From Chitinophagales bacterium (GTDB lineage: Bacteria; Bacteroidota; Bacteroidia; Chitinophagales; Chitinophagaceae): a stretch of 6,874 nucleotides of DNA. The stretch's first letter is position 1. Each line of letters begins with the position of its first letter. The notes under the pieces were generated by a model. That model ran no database searches, had not been told where the DNA came from, and saw nothing but the letters and a program-made list of their open reading frames with translations. Both the position numbers and the translations under genes were made by a program. The stretch spans positions 1-6,874 of the forward strand of contig JAAFHG010000195.1 of NCBI GenBank assembly GCA_013297585.1. The letters run 5' to 3'. Shown in pieces: positions 1 through 4,749 of this stretch.

Positions 1-275
1 TTACCGTTTTTGCTCATAAAAACGCAGTATTGCAGCAAGTTAGTGTATTTACAAGCCACCAATAATATGGTTGTAGCACAAGTGCTGTGTTTTGTGTTTT
101 GTGAATCAATATGTCAAAGAACTTGGGGGTGAGATGGTGCGAAGTGGATTGCTATTCACTATAATACGCTTCTCTCATTGAAGCTTTATTAATCACTAAG
201 CGTTTAACAAAGTATATAAGGTACTACGGTCTTTGTGGTTGATTTAAGCTTTTATAGCGTCATAAGAATATTTAT
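1..275. other. Non-coding stretch, no supported gene
   Basis: No open frame of useful length was found here. On the minus strand an ATG at 17 (ATG AGC AAA AAC) runs off the left edge and could be the start of the next gene, but five codons cannot support a call. A weak hairpin (GCTTC 168-172 with GAAGC 180-184, 7-nt loop) lies about 90 nt beyond the end of the HEPN gene. It has no T-run after it on the minus strand, so I do not call it a terminator. Confidence 0.5.
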
Positions 276-1847
276 TCATCGCTCGGATTTTGGTGTTATA
301 ATGAATGGAAGAATTAATCCATCGGTTTTAGAATTCAAACTTTCCCTTCTTATAGCATAGACATAACTGTAAATAGCAGCATTACAAATTTGCAATAAAT
401 GAAGCCCTTGTTCTTTAAATATTGTGAGTGAAATTTTAGTTACAAAACTTGTATCATCAAATAAATCAAGTAAATCAATTCCTTCTTCAGAATCAACAAG
501 AACTAAGTTGTTGTGCTCCAATTTGTTTCGCCATTGTTTATAAAAAAAGAATTCACCATTTTTACTATTGAAGTCATTCGCTATACTGTATAACGCTACA
601 AGATGAGGGTTGCGCAAATCTTTTAAAATTTTCCATCTCTCATCATAGTCTTGCCAAAACTTTTCGAAATAAATTAAATCATTCTTTGGTTTTTTGGGCA
701 ATTCGAAAAAATAGCAAACTCCATGTGCGATTTTATCTAAAATTCCAAAGCATAAACGAAAAGCTGTTCTTATTTTTTCAATGTTTTCCCCAATTGCCTC
801 CCTATCCATCATTTCACTAAAGAGAACATCTTCATTATCGTGTTTTAAAGTAATTCCCTCAAAATATAGTTTCCGTGCCAAATGAAACTCTGATTTAATT
901 CGATTAAGTAAAAACTCCAATTTACCAAGCTTATCACCATATAAATTTAACCCTTCATAGAGCATACTCAGATTATCCTTTGATGATTCTGAGCATTTAC
1001 AGAATAAGGAATGCTCATTCAATGCCAAATAGTTATCAATACAGAATTTTCGAAAAGAAGAATGCTTTTGATATTCTCTTTTTGTTATTTCAAGTTCCTC
1101 ATTTAAAGAGCTAAAATCAAAGTCTAACTTTTCTAATTTATTTTTATAAAAAGAAAGTTGTCCTTCGAAATATTGTTTTTGTCTAGGCGGTAGATTACCA
1201 TTTTGCAATCCATTTTGTAGTGAACAATATATTTCTGATAGCAGAGATATAGATTGAGGACAGAAAGAAATCCTTATCCAATAATCTAAATTCTCTGCAA
1301 AGCCTAATAAAGCATTTGAAAAATTTGGATTCGACTTTAATACAGAGTTATAAAGTCTAACCGCTTCGATAATTCTTCCTGATTGACTTAAGTTATTACC
1401 AAGATTTGTGAGGATTTGAATGTCTAACCCATCAAGAATGGCTAAATCTATTTCTTTAAAAGCTTTGAAGTAATAGTTCTTTGCTTCAATTAAATCTGGC
1501 TTAATCATTTCTAAAGTTGGCAACTCTCTTCCTAGATTTTGTATTTTGTAAAAGGCATGAAAACCATTTGCCAAACAATAATTTAAACTTTGTTCTGTTA
1601 TTATTTCAGTAAAGTCTTTCTTGTTTTTCATTATCATTTCTATACCAATACTAACACACTCTTTATCATAAGATTCTGCACCCAAATCAATAAAAAAGCC
1701 AGCTAGCTCCATACATATAAGCCAGTAATTTTCGTCATCGTATTTTAAGTTTTGTAATTCTACAAGCAATAGTTGTTTAGTTTCAATATGATTGCCTTCA
1801 TCAAGCAACGAATGAATTTTAGTTTTTAACGCTGAAAGCTTGTTCAT
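276..1847 (-). CDS. TPR-HEPN protein, LA2681-like HEPN domain, putative ribonuclease
   Basis: A 523-residue protein of two parts. Residues about 120-190 are TPR-like helices (Asn-Leu-Gly-Asn, then Ala-x-x-Leu-Tyr-Asn-x-x-Leu near 163-171). The C-terminal half (about 350-515) is helical and resembles the LA2681-like HEPN family, with a Phe-Gly-Ile-Leu-Asp-Lys-Ile-Ala block near 367-374. The HEPN signature R-N-x-x-x-H is intact as RNKLEH, residues 440-445. HEPN domains with this motif are usually metal-independent RNases found in toxins and antiviral proteins; activity here is inferred. I start at the ATG at 1847, preceded by an A-rich leader (AAAAGAAAAAAGATT), rather than the TTG seven codons upstream. 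No signal peptide or membrane segment is seen. Hand counts of three 60-base lines gave 14, 20 and 22 G+C, against 19, 24 and 26 in the ATPase gene, which hints at acquisition. It lies 151 nt after the YkuK gene on the same strand, behind a strong hairpin. Sure of HEPN; the LA2681 subfamily is from memory of the motif pattern. Confidence 0.75.
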   Translation of the reverse strand: MNKLSALKTKIHSLLDEGNHIETKQLLLVELQNLKYDDENYWLICMELAGFFIDLGAESYDKECVSIGIEMIMKNKKDFTEIITEQSLNYCLANGFHAFYKIQNLGRELPTLEMIKPDLIEAKNYYFKAFKEIDLAILDGLDIQILTNLGNNLSQSGRIIEAVRLYNSVLKSNPNFSNALLGFAENLDYWIRISFCPQSISLLSEIYCSLQNGLQNGNLPPRQKQYFEGQLSFYKNKLEKLDFDFSSLNEELEITKREYQKHSSFRKFCIDNYLALNEHSLFCKCSESSKDNLSMLYEGLNLYGDKLGKLEFLLNRIKSEFHLARKLYFEGITLKHDNEDVLFSEMMDREAIGENIEKIRTAFRLCFGILDKIAHGVCYFFELPKKPKNDLIYFEKFWQDYDERWKILKDLRNPHLVALYSIANDFNSKNGEFFFYKQWRNKLEHNNLVLVDSEEGIDLLDLFDDTSFVTKISLTIFKEQGLHLLQICNAAIYSYVYAIRRESLNSKTDGLILPFIITPKSER

Positions 1848-1918
1848 AATCTTTTTTCTTTTGTTCAATAAATATTCTACCGCCGCAGTGTGCGACGCAA
1901 CGACAGCTAAATAGTAGT

Positions 1919-1959
1919 AATAGCGGTGGTTACATAAAGATATGCGACCACCAACTATT
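1919..1959 (-). repeat. 41-nt near-perfect hairpin between YkuK gene and HEPN gene
   Basis: Read on the minus strand, AATAG pairs with CTATT (5 bp). A small internal loop (TT opposite G) follows, then GGTGGT pairs with ACCACC (6 bp). After one C/A mismatch, GCATA pairs with TATGT (5 bp, one G-U) around a TCTT loop. That is 16 pairs in 41 nt. It lies 40 nt past the YkuK stop and 72 nt before the HEPN start. No T-run follows on either strand, so it is not a standard intrinsic terminator. A processing site, mRNA-end stabiliser or leader element for the HEPN gene all remain possible. Its GGTGGT/ACCACC arms also occur in the hairpin at the other end of the YkuK gene. Confidence 0.6.
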
Positions 1960-1998
1960 GTCTACCTTACCCCATATGGTTATTTCTGCTGTGCTATT

Positions 1999-2481
1999 TT
2001 AATGCACCATTCTATCGGCACAATCTGAACTTGCAAATGCATATGGCTTGGCCTTAAAAGCAAAACCCATACCCATAATATAGCCCATGGCTTCTTTTAA
2101 AGCACTATTACTTTTAAAGTTTGGATTGGTATTAATATCGGCATGAACTTCTAAGTGTACATTAAAAGCAATGAATAATTGGCAAAGGCTGTAAGCCACG
2201 TCAATACTGCATGCTACCTCTTTTAACATCCTTTCTTTTACTGGCATTTTGCGCTTGGTACGTTGGTTACAGATGTACATAAATGCGCCCTTACCTTGCC
2301 GTACAAATACGATAACGGTGGCAAATTCTGTTTCCTTGCTTTTTACCTGGCTATCGGTGCCAATACATACTTTAATGGTATTACCGGCTTCTCTTTCTTT
2401 TATCAAAGCCTGCCTTACTGCTTCTTCAATAGGTTGCTTGATAGGCGTTCCATTGAAGTATTTCCATTGTTGCTGTTGCAT
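1999..2481 (-). CDS. YkuK-family (DUF458) RNase H-like protein
   Basis: A 160-residue protein of the ribonuclease H-like YkuK family, at full family length. Acidic positions typical of an RNase H/RuvC fold are visible: Asp43 in I-G-T-D-S-Q on the first strand, Asp115 in H-A-D-I-N, and Asp153/Asp156 in the C-terminal D-C-A-D-R-M-V-H. The family is predicted to be nucleic-acid processing; as far as I know its biochemical role is unproven. I choose the ATG at 2481 over the in-frame ATG at 2508. It follows an A-rich leader (CTAAAAACCAACACCATC) very like the one before the ATPase start, whereas the ATG at 2508 lies inside a hairpin stem and would add nine residues before the domain. The gene follows the AAA+ ATPase after 42 nt on the same strand, almost surely in one operon, and its start codon can be buried in a 17-bp helix. 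Confident about the family; the substrate is unknown. Confidence 0.85.
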   Translation of the reverse strand: MQQQQWKYFNGTPIKQPIEEAVRQALIKEREAGNTIKVCIGTDSQVKSKETEFATVIVFVRQGKGAFMYICNQRTKRKMPVKERMLKEVACSIDVAYSLCQLFIAFNVHLEVHADINTNPNFKSNSALKEAMGYIMGMGFAFKAKPYAFASSDCADRMVH

Positions 2482-2524
2482 GATGGTGTTGGTTTTTAGT
2501 ACCACCATGCAACAGCATGGTGGT
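2471..2524 (-). promoter_or_regulatory. Mutually exclusive hairpins over the YkuK start codon
   Basis: On the minus-strand mRNA, segment A (ACCACCATGC, 2524-2515) pairs perfectly over 10 bp with segment B (GCATGGTGGT, 2510-2501) around a TGTT loop. Segment B extended (2517-2501) can instead pair over 17 bp, with one G-U, with segment C (2487-2471), which contains the ATG at 2481; the 13-nt loop is then the A-rich ribosome-loading leader. The two folds share segment B and cannot coexist. Segment A begins at the stop codon of the ATPase gene (2526-2524), so a ribosome finishing that gene should influence which fold forms. There is no T-run, so this is not a terminator. The pairings are read directly from the sequence; the switch is inference. 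Confidence 0.6.
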
Positions 2525-3690
2525 TAGTTTTCTAATACTGGTTCTAGGCGTCTAAAACCAATTACGTTCACTTGTTTGGTTTCATGATGCGTTTCCTCAG
2601 GATTGGTTATCTCGGCTAGCGTCATTGGTTTGTTTACCTCAATAGGCTTTTGTAAATGCTTAGCTAATGCTTGTGCTTTTACTGTTTCTAGTTTACCAAA
2701 TTCATATCTAGCTATCAAGCGGCCTTTGCGTAGCAATGCATTGTCTACCAAGTGTAACTCACTGTTGAACGTGCAAATGATTTGTACATTTAAACAATCG
2801 CTTAGTAAGCCATCGCTGATGTTTAGTAAATTACTTACACTACTTTGGCTGCTGTAACGTCTATCCATAATAATGTTTTCAGCATCTTCAATGACTAGAA
2901 TTGAGTTAGGATTATCTAGTAATAAATCCATAAATTCAGGGTTCATTAAGTTGCCTGCTACACTAGGCGACACGAACATGACTTTCTTTTTCAAGTTACC
3001 AATTAGGTAACGCAAATAGGTAGTTTTACCCGTACCTGGTAAGCCATGTAGCAACACAATACCTTTATCATTTTCTTTTGTCAAACGCTCACTAATAGTG
3101 TTGTGTACAGCTAAAAAATCGTCGTTGTAATACAAGTTGATATCTAGTTTGGTAGGCTTAATAGCCAATGTTTTTAAATCTAGACTACCACCACTTAGCG
3201 AGATAATATTGATTTCATAATCATCTTCTTTCTGTGGTGCTTTCATGGTTTTAAAGGTGTGTAGCATCTTGTTGGCTCTGTCATAGTCGTTATTACTAAA
3301 CAAGATTTCTAGCCAGTCGTCACCTAGTTTTACCATCATTTTACCTTCTAGTTTAAACAATGTTTTACTAAACTCAATTTGCTCTTGCTGCCAGTTAAAA
3401 TAGTTACGCTGATAGGTAGCGGTTACTTTACCAAACTGCCCAGATTGAATTACACTGAAAATATCACCAGTGTTTACATTGCCTATGTAGGCAATACAAG
3501 GCATAGTGTTAAACTCTTTCAGGTAAAAGTTTTTAGCTTCAATAAAGTACTCATCAAAAAGCCCTGTTGGTTTTTGCTTTCTCAATGTGTTAATTATTTT
3601 ATGCCATCCATTTATGATGCTCGTTTCAAGTGAGGGCATTAGTAGTATTACTATGCGTATCATAAAAATGGCGATGATAATGATTGCCAT
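2524..3690 (-). CDS. AAA+ ATPase, BCS1-like, with N-terminal membrane segment
   Basis: A 388-residue protein. Residues 2-18 are almost wholly Ile/Leu/Met/Ala, a probable single membrane anchor. Residues about 40-190 match no domain I recognise. The AAA+ core follows: Walker A GLPGTGKT at 216-223, Walker B ILVIEDAE at 264-271, sensor-1 Asn309 in C-T-F-N-S, and arginine-finger candidates Arg321/Arg324 in LLRKGR. The layout of transmembrane helix, spacer, AAA core and the I-E-D-A-E box resembles BCS1-type ATPases, which form ring translocases for folded proteins; the substrate here is unknown. The start at 3690 follows TTTAAAAACTAACAATC, an A-rich leader like that of the next gene. A later ATG at residue 18 would delete the anchor, so a soluble form cannot be excluded. 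It lies downstream of the tRNA on the same strand and 42 nt ahead of the YkuK gene. An ATPase plus RNase H-fold pair suggests a shared nucleic-acid or quality-control task, which is inference. Confidence 0.85.
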   Translation of the reverse strand: MAIIIIAIFMIRIVILLMPSLETSIINGWHKIINTLRKQKPTGLFDEYFIEAKNFYLKEFNTMPCIAYIGNVNTGDIFSVIQSGQFGKVTATYQRNYFNWQQEQIEFSKTLFKLEGKMMVKLGDDWLEILFSNNDYDRANKMLHTFKTMKAPQKEDDYEINIISLSGGSLDLKTLAIKPTKLDINLYYNDDFLAVHNTISERLTKENDKGIVLLHGLPGTGKTTYLRYLIGNLKKKVMFVSPSVAGNLMNPEFMDLLLDNPNSILVIEDAENIIMDRRYSSQSSVSNLLNISDGLLSDCLNVQIICTFNSELHLVDNALLRKGRLIARYEFGKLETVKAQALAKHLQKPIEVNKPMTLAEITNPEETHHETKQVNVIGFRRLEPVLEN

Positions 3691-3709
3691 GATTGTTAGT
3701 TTTTAAATG
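3691..3709 (-). promoter_or_regulatory. A-rich translation leader of the ATPase gene
   Basis: Reading towards the ATG at 3690, the leader is TTTAAAAACTAACAATC with no Shine-Dalgarno sequence. The leader before the YkuK ATG at 2481 has the same layout: TAAAAAC, then C/T-A-A-C-A, then ATC next to ATG. The match supports both start choices and is typical of Bacteroidota genes. Confidence 0.5.
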
Positions 3710-3808
3710 TTGTTTAATTAATAGTTTGAACATCCCGTTCTTGCTATTTCATTATAAATGCACGCATAGTGGTACAGTTTAGTTGGTTATTGTTTTGTGT
3801 TTTTTAAG

Positions 3809-3880
3809 TGGACGAAACAGGCATCGAACCTGTGCTGCCGGCGCTTCAAACCGGTGCTCTACCAACTGAGCTATTCATCC
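3809..3880 (-). tRNA. tRNA-Phe (anticodon GAA), CCA not encoded
   Basis: A 72-nt cloverleaf reads cleanly on the minus strand: acceptor GGATGAA/TTCGTCC (one T-G pair), D-stem GCTC/GAGC, anticodon stem CCGGT/GCCGG (inner T-G pair), loop TTGAAGC giving anticodon GAA, and T-arm ACAGG/CCTGT with TTCGATG loop. T8, A14, G15-C48, G18, G19, A21, T33 and A73 are in place. Two points are odd: the variable loop has four bases (CAGC) instead of the usual five, and position 37 is G, where bacterial tRNA-Phe normally has A. The discriminator A is followed by CTTAA, so CCA must be added after transcription. Its first ten bases overlap the end of a short upstream ORF (3871-3939). No T-run follows its 3' end, so it may be cut from a longer transcript continuing towards the ATPase gene. 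Confidence 0.93.
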
Positions 3881-3939
3881 ATTTTGTCTGAACCAAGATT
3901 TAATGGATTACCAAATTCAGGTTCAGATAATTCTTTCAT
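3871..3939 (-). CDS. Candidate 22-residue acidic peptide ending inside the tRNA
   Basis: The ATG overlaps the TGA of the 45-codon ORF as ATGA, the classic arrangement for translational coupling. The frame runs 22 codons and stops at TAG formed by tRNA positions 8-10, so it covers the whole tRNA 5' leader and ten bases of the mature tRNA. The peptide begins MKELSEPEF, has six Asp/Glu and two Lys, and is therefore acidic, whereas its upstream neighbour is strongly basic. No homology is recognised. A 22-codon frame can arise by chance; the coupling and the strong ribosome site of the upstream ORF are the only support. Confidence 0.3.
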   Translation of the reverse strand: MKELSEPEFGNPLNLGSDKMDE

Positions 3940-4073
3940 GCTAGCTTTAACTGTGACTTATATTTCCTCGCTTTTCGTTTCACAGTATGTTTTTGTAGCT
4001 GATTCAGCATGTTGATGGTTTTGGTTTCGCCGAAACATTTTACCAATGTTTTCACTAGAAATTTGTTGTTCAT
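3936..4073 (-). CDS. Small basic protein, 45 residues, unknown function
   Basis: It starts MNNKFLVKTLVKCFGE and ends in a Lys/Arg-rich tail (VKRKARKYKSQLKLA). Ten Lys and two Arg against one Glu give a net charge near +11, suggesting nucleic-acid or ribosome binding. The middle (TINMLNQLQKH) looks helical. The start is fixed by AGGAGG at a 7-nt spacing, the strongest ribosome site in the window and unlike the A-rich leaders of the larger genes. That suggests a gene under separate control or of foreign origin. It sits 48 nt after an intrinsic terminator, so its message must read through that terminator or start from a promoter squeezed into the gap. Its stop overlaps the start of a 22-codon ORF ending in the tRNA. 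I do not recognise a family. Confidence 0.55.
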   Translation of the reverse strand: MNNKFLVKTLVKCFGETKTINMLNQLQKHTVKRKARKYKSQLKLA

Positions 4074-4080
4074 AGCTTGT

Positions 4081-4088
4081 TCCTCCTC
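4081..4088 (-). promoter_or_regulatory. Strong Shine-Dalgarno GAGGAGGA
   Basis: On the minus strand GAGGAGGA is followed by seven bases (ACAAGCT) and then the ATG at 4073. None of the three large genes whose starts are visible has such a site. It decides the start of the 45-codon ORF within a frame that is open further upstream. Confidence 0.65.
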
Positions 4089-4102
4089 AAAAATTGTTTT
4101 GT

Positions 4103-4115
4103 GCCCATTGTGGGC
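4103..4115 (-). repeat. Short GC-rich hairpin before the small basic ORF
   Basis: GCCCA and TGGGC pair over 5 bp around CAA. It lies between the terminator at 4121-4158 and the ribosome site at 4081-4088. It could belong to the leader's folding, but the length alone is weak evidence. Confidence 0.3.
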
Positions 4116-4120
4116 GGTAC

Positions 4121-4158
4121 ATAAAAAAACCCGGTTAGTTGTTACACTTAACCGGGTT
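4121..4158 (-). terminator. Intrinsic terminator upstream of the small-ORF/tRNA run
   Basis: On the minus strand AACCCGGTTA pairs perfectly over 10 bp with TAACCGGGTT around an 11-nt loop. The 3' arm runs straight into a further five T's (seven in a row in total) ending in TTTAT. This is a textbook Rho-independent terminator. The next start codon is only 48 nt beyond, so it either ends a separate upstream transcript or acts as an attenuator. Confidence 0.85.
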
Positions 4159-4161
4159 GTT

Positions 4162-4170
4162 ACCTCCTTT
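4162..4170 (-). promoter_or_regulatory. Orphan perfect Shine-Dalgarno AAAGGAGGT
   Basis: Minus strand AAAGGAGGT is complementary to the usual 3' end of bacterial 16S rRNA. No ATG follows at usable spacing: the only nearby start-like codon is a GTG followed at once by TAA, and the terminator stem begins four bases on. It may be a ribosome-binding element with no ORF, or chance. Confidence 0.3.
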
Positions 4171-4182
4171 GCTAACACACCA

Positions 4183-4362
4183 TCAGCGAAGCTTGTAATT
4201 ACACGGTGGTGTAATAAAATATTTTTGTTCTTGCTTGCTAAACCCAATACTAGCAGGTATATCATGCTGCATCTTATTGGCACAAGCAACGGTACTTGTA
4301 CATGCATTGCTCCATCTAAAAGCAGTGTGCGTGCTTAGCGATAAATGAGATACTTGTAGCAT
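4183..4362 (-). CDS. Doubtful 59-residue ORF, no recognised family
   Basis: ATG at 4362 follows an A-rich leader (AATAAAAAGCTC), which fits the other starts, and the frame stays open for 59 codons (MLQVSHLSLSTH at the start). A GTG 19 codons upstream (4419) would extend it to 78. Composition is Ser/Thr/Cys-rich with no visible domain. The same stretch contains hairpins (AGCAA/TTGCT with GTAC/GTAC at 4285-4311, and ATTACAC/GTGTAAT at 4198-4215), so structured non-coding RNA is an equally good reading. Confidence 0.25.
   Translation of the reverse strand: MLQVSHLSLSTHTAFRWSNACTSTVACANKMQHDIPASIGFSKQEQKYFITPPCNYKLR
4198..4215 (-). repeat. Hairpin with an alternative partner
   Basis: ATTACAC and GTGTAAT pair over 7 bp with a 4-nt loop. 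Part of the same segment (TGGTGT, 4207-4212, plus-strand reading) can instead pair with ACACCA at 4177-4182. It lies at the end of the doubtful 59-codon ORF, just upstream on the minus strand of the orphan AGGAGG and the terminator. Confidence 0.4.
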
Positions 4363-4440
4363 GAGCTTTTTATTTCGTTTACAAATGTTTATTGCTGTTT
4401 TTTTGCTGAAAGTTGCCACACTTGCAGTTGTTTAAAAAGC

Positions 4441-4607
4441 AATAAAAAAGCCCCGCTTTTCAGCAGGGCCTTTGGCATGATGCGTTAAGAATTTTTATTT
4501 TTAACGTTCAATACTACCTGCCCTGCAAACTGTAAAATCCATACTTGGATTGTACCAGTTTTGTAGTTCGATATGTAATATTGTACGTTTCACTTTTGTT
4601 TTTTTTA
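4441..4607 (-). ncRNA. Candidate structured RNA with closing stem, inner hairpin and terminator
   Basis: Read on the minus strand. The closing stem pairs 4575-4589 with 4503-4517: 14 bp (AACGT, one A/A mismatch, CAATATTAC with one G-U). It encloses a hairpin at 4529-4559 (ACTG/CAGT, TA/TA and AATCC/GGATT, with one bulge and one mismatch). The 3' end is the terminator at 4444-4469. A further hairpin at 4483-4506 (CGTTAAAAAT with ATTCTTAACG, AAAA loop, one mismatch) shares bases with the closing stem, so these are alternatives. GCAGGGC (4526-4520), inside the closed loop, matches the terminator arm GCCCTGC as a pseudoknot or antiterminator. The only ORF is 13 codons (ATG at 4544). I recognise no known RNA family. 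The 5' end is a guess from the promoter. Confidence 0.55.
4444..4469 (-). terminator. Intrinsic terminator, GAAA tetraloop
   Basis: On the minus strand GCCCTGCT pairs with AGCGGGGC (8 bp, one T-G) around a GAAA tetraloop, and six T's follow directly. It ends transcripts coming from the DUF4132 gene and from the structured RNA just upstream. A heptamer at 4520-4526 is complementary to its 5' arm. Confidence 0.9.
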
Positions 4608-4613
4608 TTGATG

Positions 4614-4646
4614 CAAATGTCAATTCATTTTTTTGATACTTCCAAA
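4614..4646 (-). promoter_or_regulatory. Possible Bacteroidota-type promoter for the structured RNA
   Basis: On the minus strand TTTG (4646-4643) is followed after 21 nt by GACATTTG (4621-4614). The Bacteroidota consensus is TTTG, about 19-21 nt, then TAnnTTTG, so the -7 box has one mismatch. A start about seven bases later would fall near 4607, just before the structured RNA. Short, AT-rich matches are common by chance. Confidence 0.35.
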
Positions 4647-4688
4647 TATTTTTTTAAAAAGTTTATTTATGTGCTCTTTTGTACGCTG

Positions 4689-4717
4689 CTGAAATACTTT
4701 GCAGCAAAGGGTTTCAG
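4689..4717 (-). repeat. Hairpin 33 nt past the DUF4132 stop codon
   Basis: CTGAAA (6 bp) pairs with TTTCAG, then a 2x2 internal loop, then CTTTG pairs with CAAAG (5 bp) around a 3-nt loop: 11 pairs in 29 nt. No T-run follows on the minus strand. It may stabilise the 3' end of the DUF4132 message. The rest of 4647-4749 holds nothing I can identify. Confidence 0.5.
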
Positions 4718-4749
4718 AGGGTTTAAAAAATATTTATTAGCCACTATTT

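Noticed and set aside
160..165. TATAAT as a plus-strand promoter
   Set aside because: There is no -35 match at suitable distance, no plus-strand gene follows, and this consensus is not the one used by Bacteroidota.
1848..1868. TTG start seven codons upstream for the HEPN protein
   Set aside because: The added codons are simply the A-rich leader of the ATG at 1847 read as Lys/Arg codons.
2482..2508. Upstream start at 2508 for the YkuK-family protein
   Set aside because: That ATG lies within a hairpin stem, lacks an A-rich leader and adds nine residues outside the domain. It is not excluded and could matter if the switch selects between starts.
2249..2527. Plus-strand frames opposite the YkuK gene
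   Set aside because: They are antisense shadows of a recognisable family gene and have no domain of their own.
3809..3835. tRNA 3' end as an integration site for an island covering the ATPase, YkuK and HEPN genes
   Set aside because: I found no second copy of the tRNA 3' end in 1-3808 and no integrase in the window. A direct repeat beyond the left edge would reopen this.
4162..4170. Plus-strand ACCTCCTTT as the 3' end of a 16S rRNA fragment
   Set aside because: The flanking bases do not resemble 16S helix 45, and nine matching bases are not enough.
3936..4307. A single 123-codon minus-strand gene including the 45-codon ORF
   Set aside because: The longer frame reads straight through a perfect terminator and its T-run and ignores the AGGAGG placed exactly before the internal ATG at 4073.
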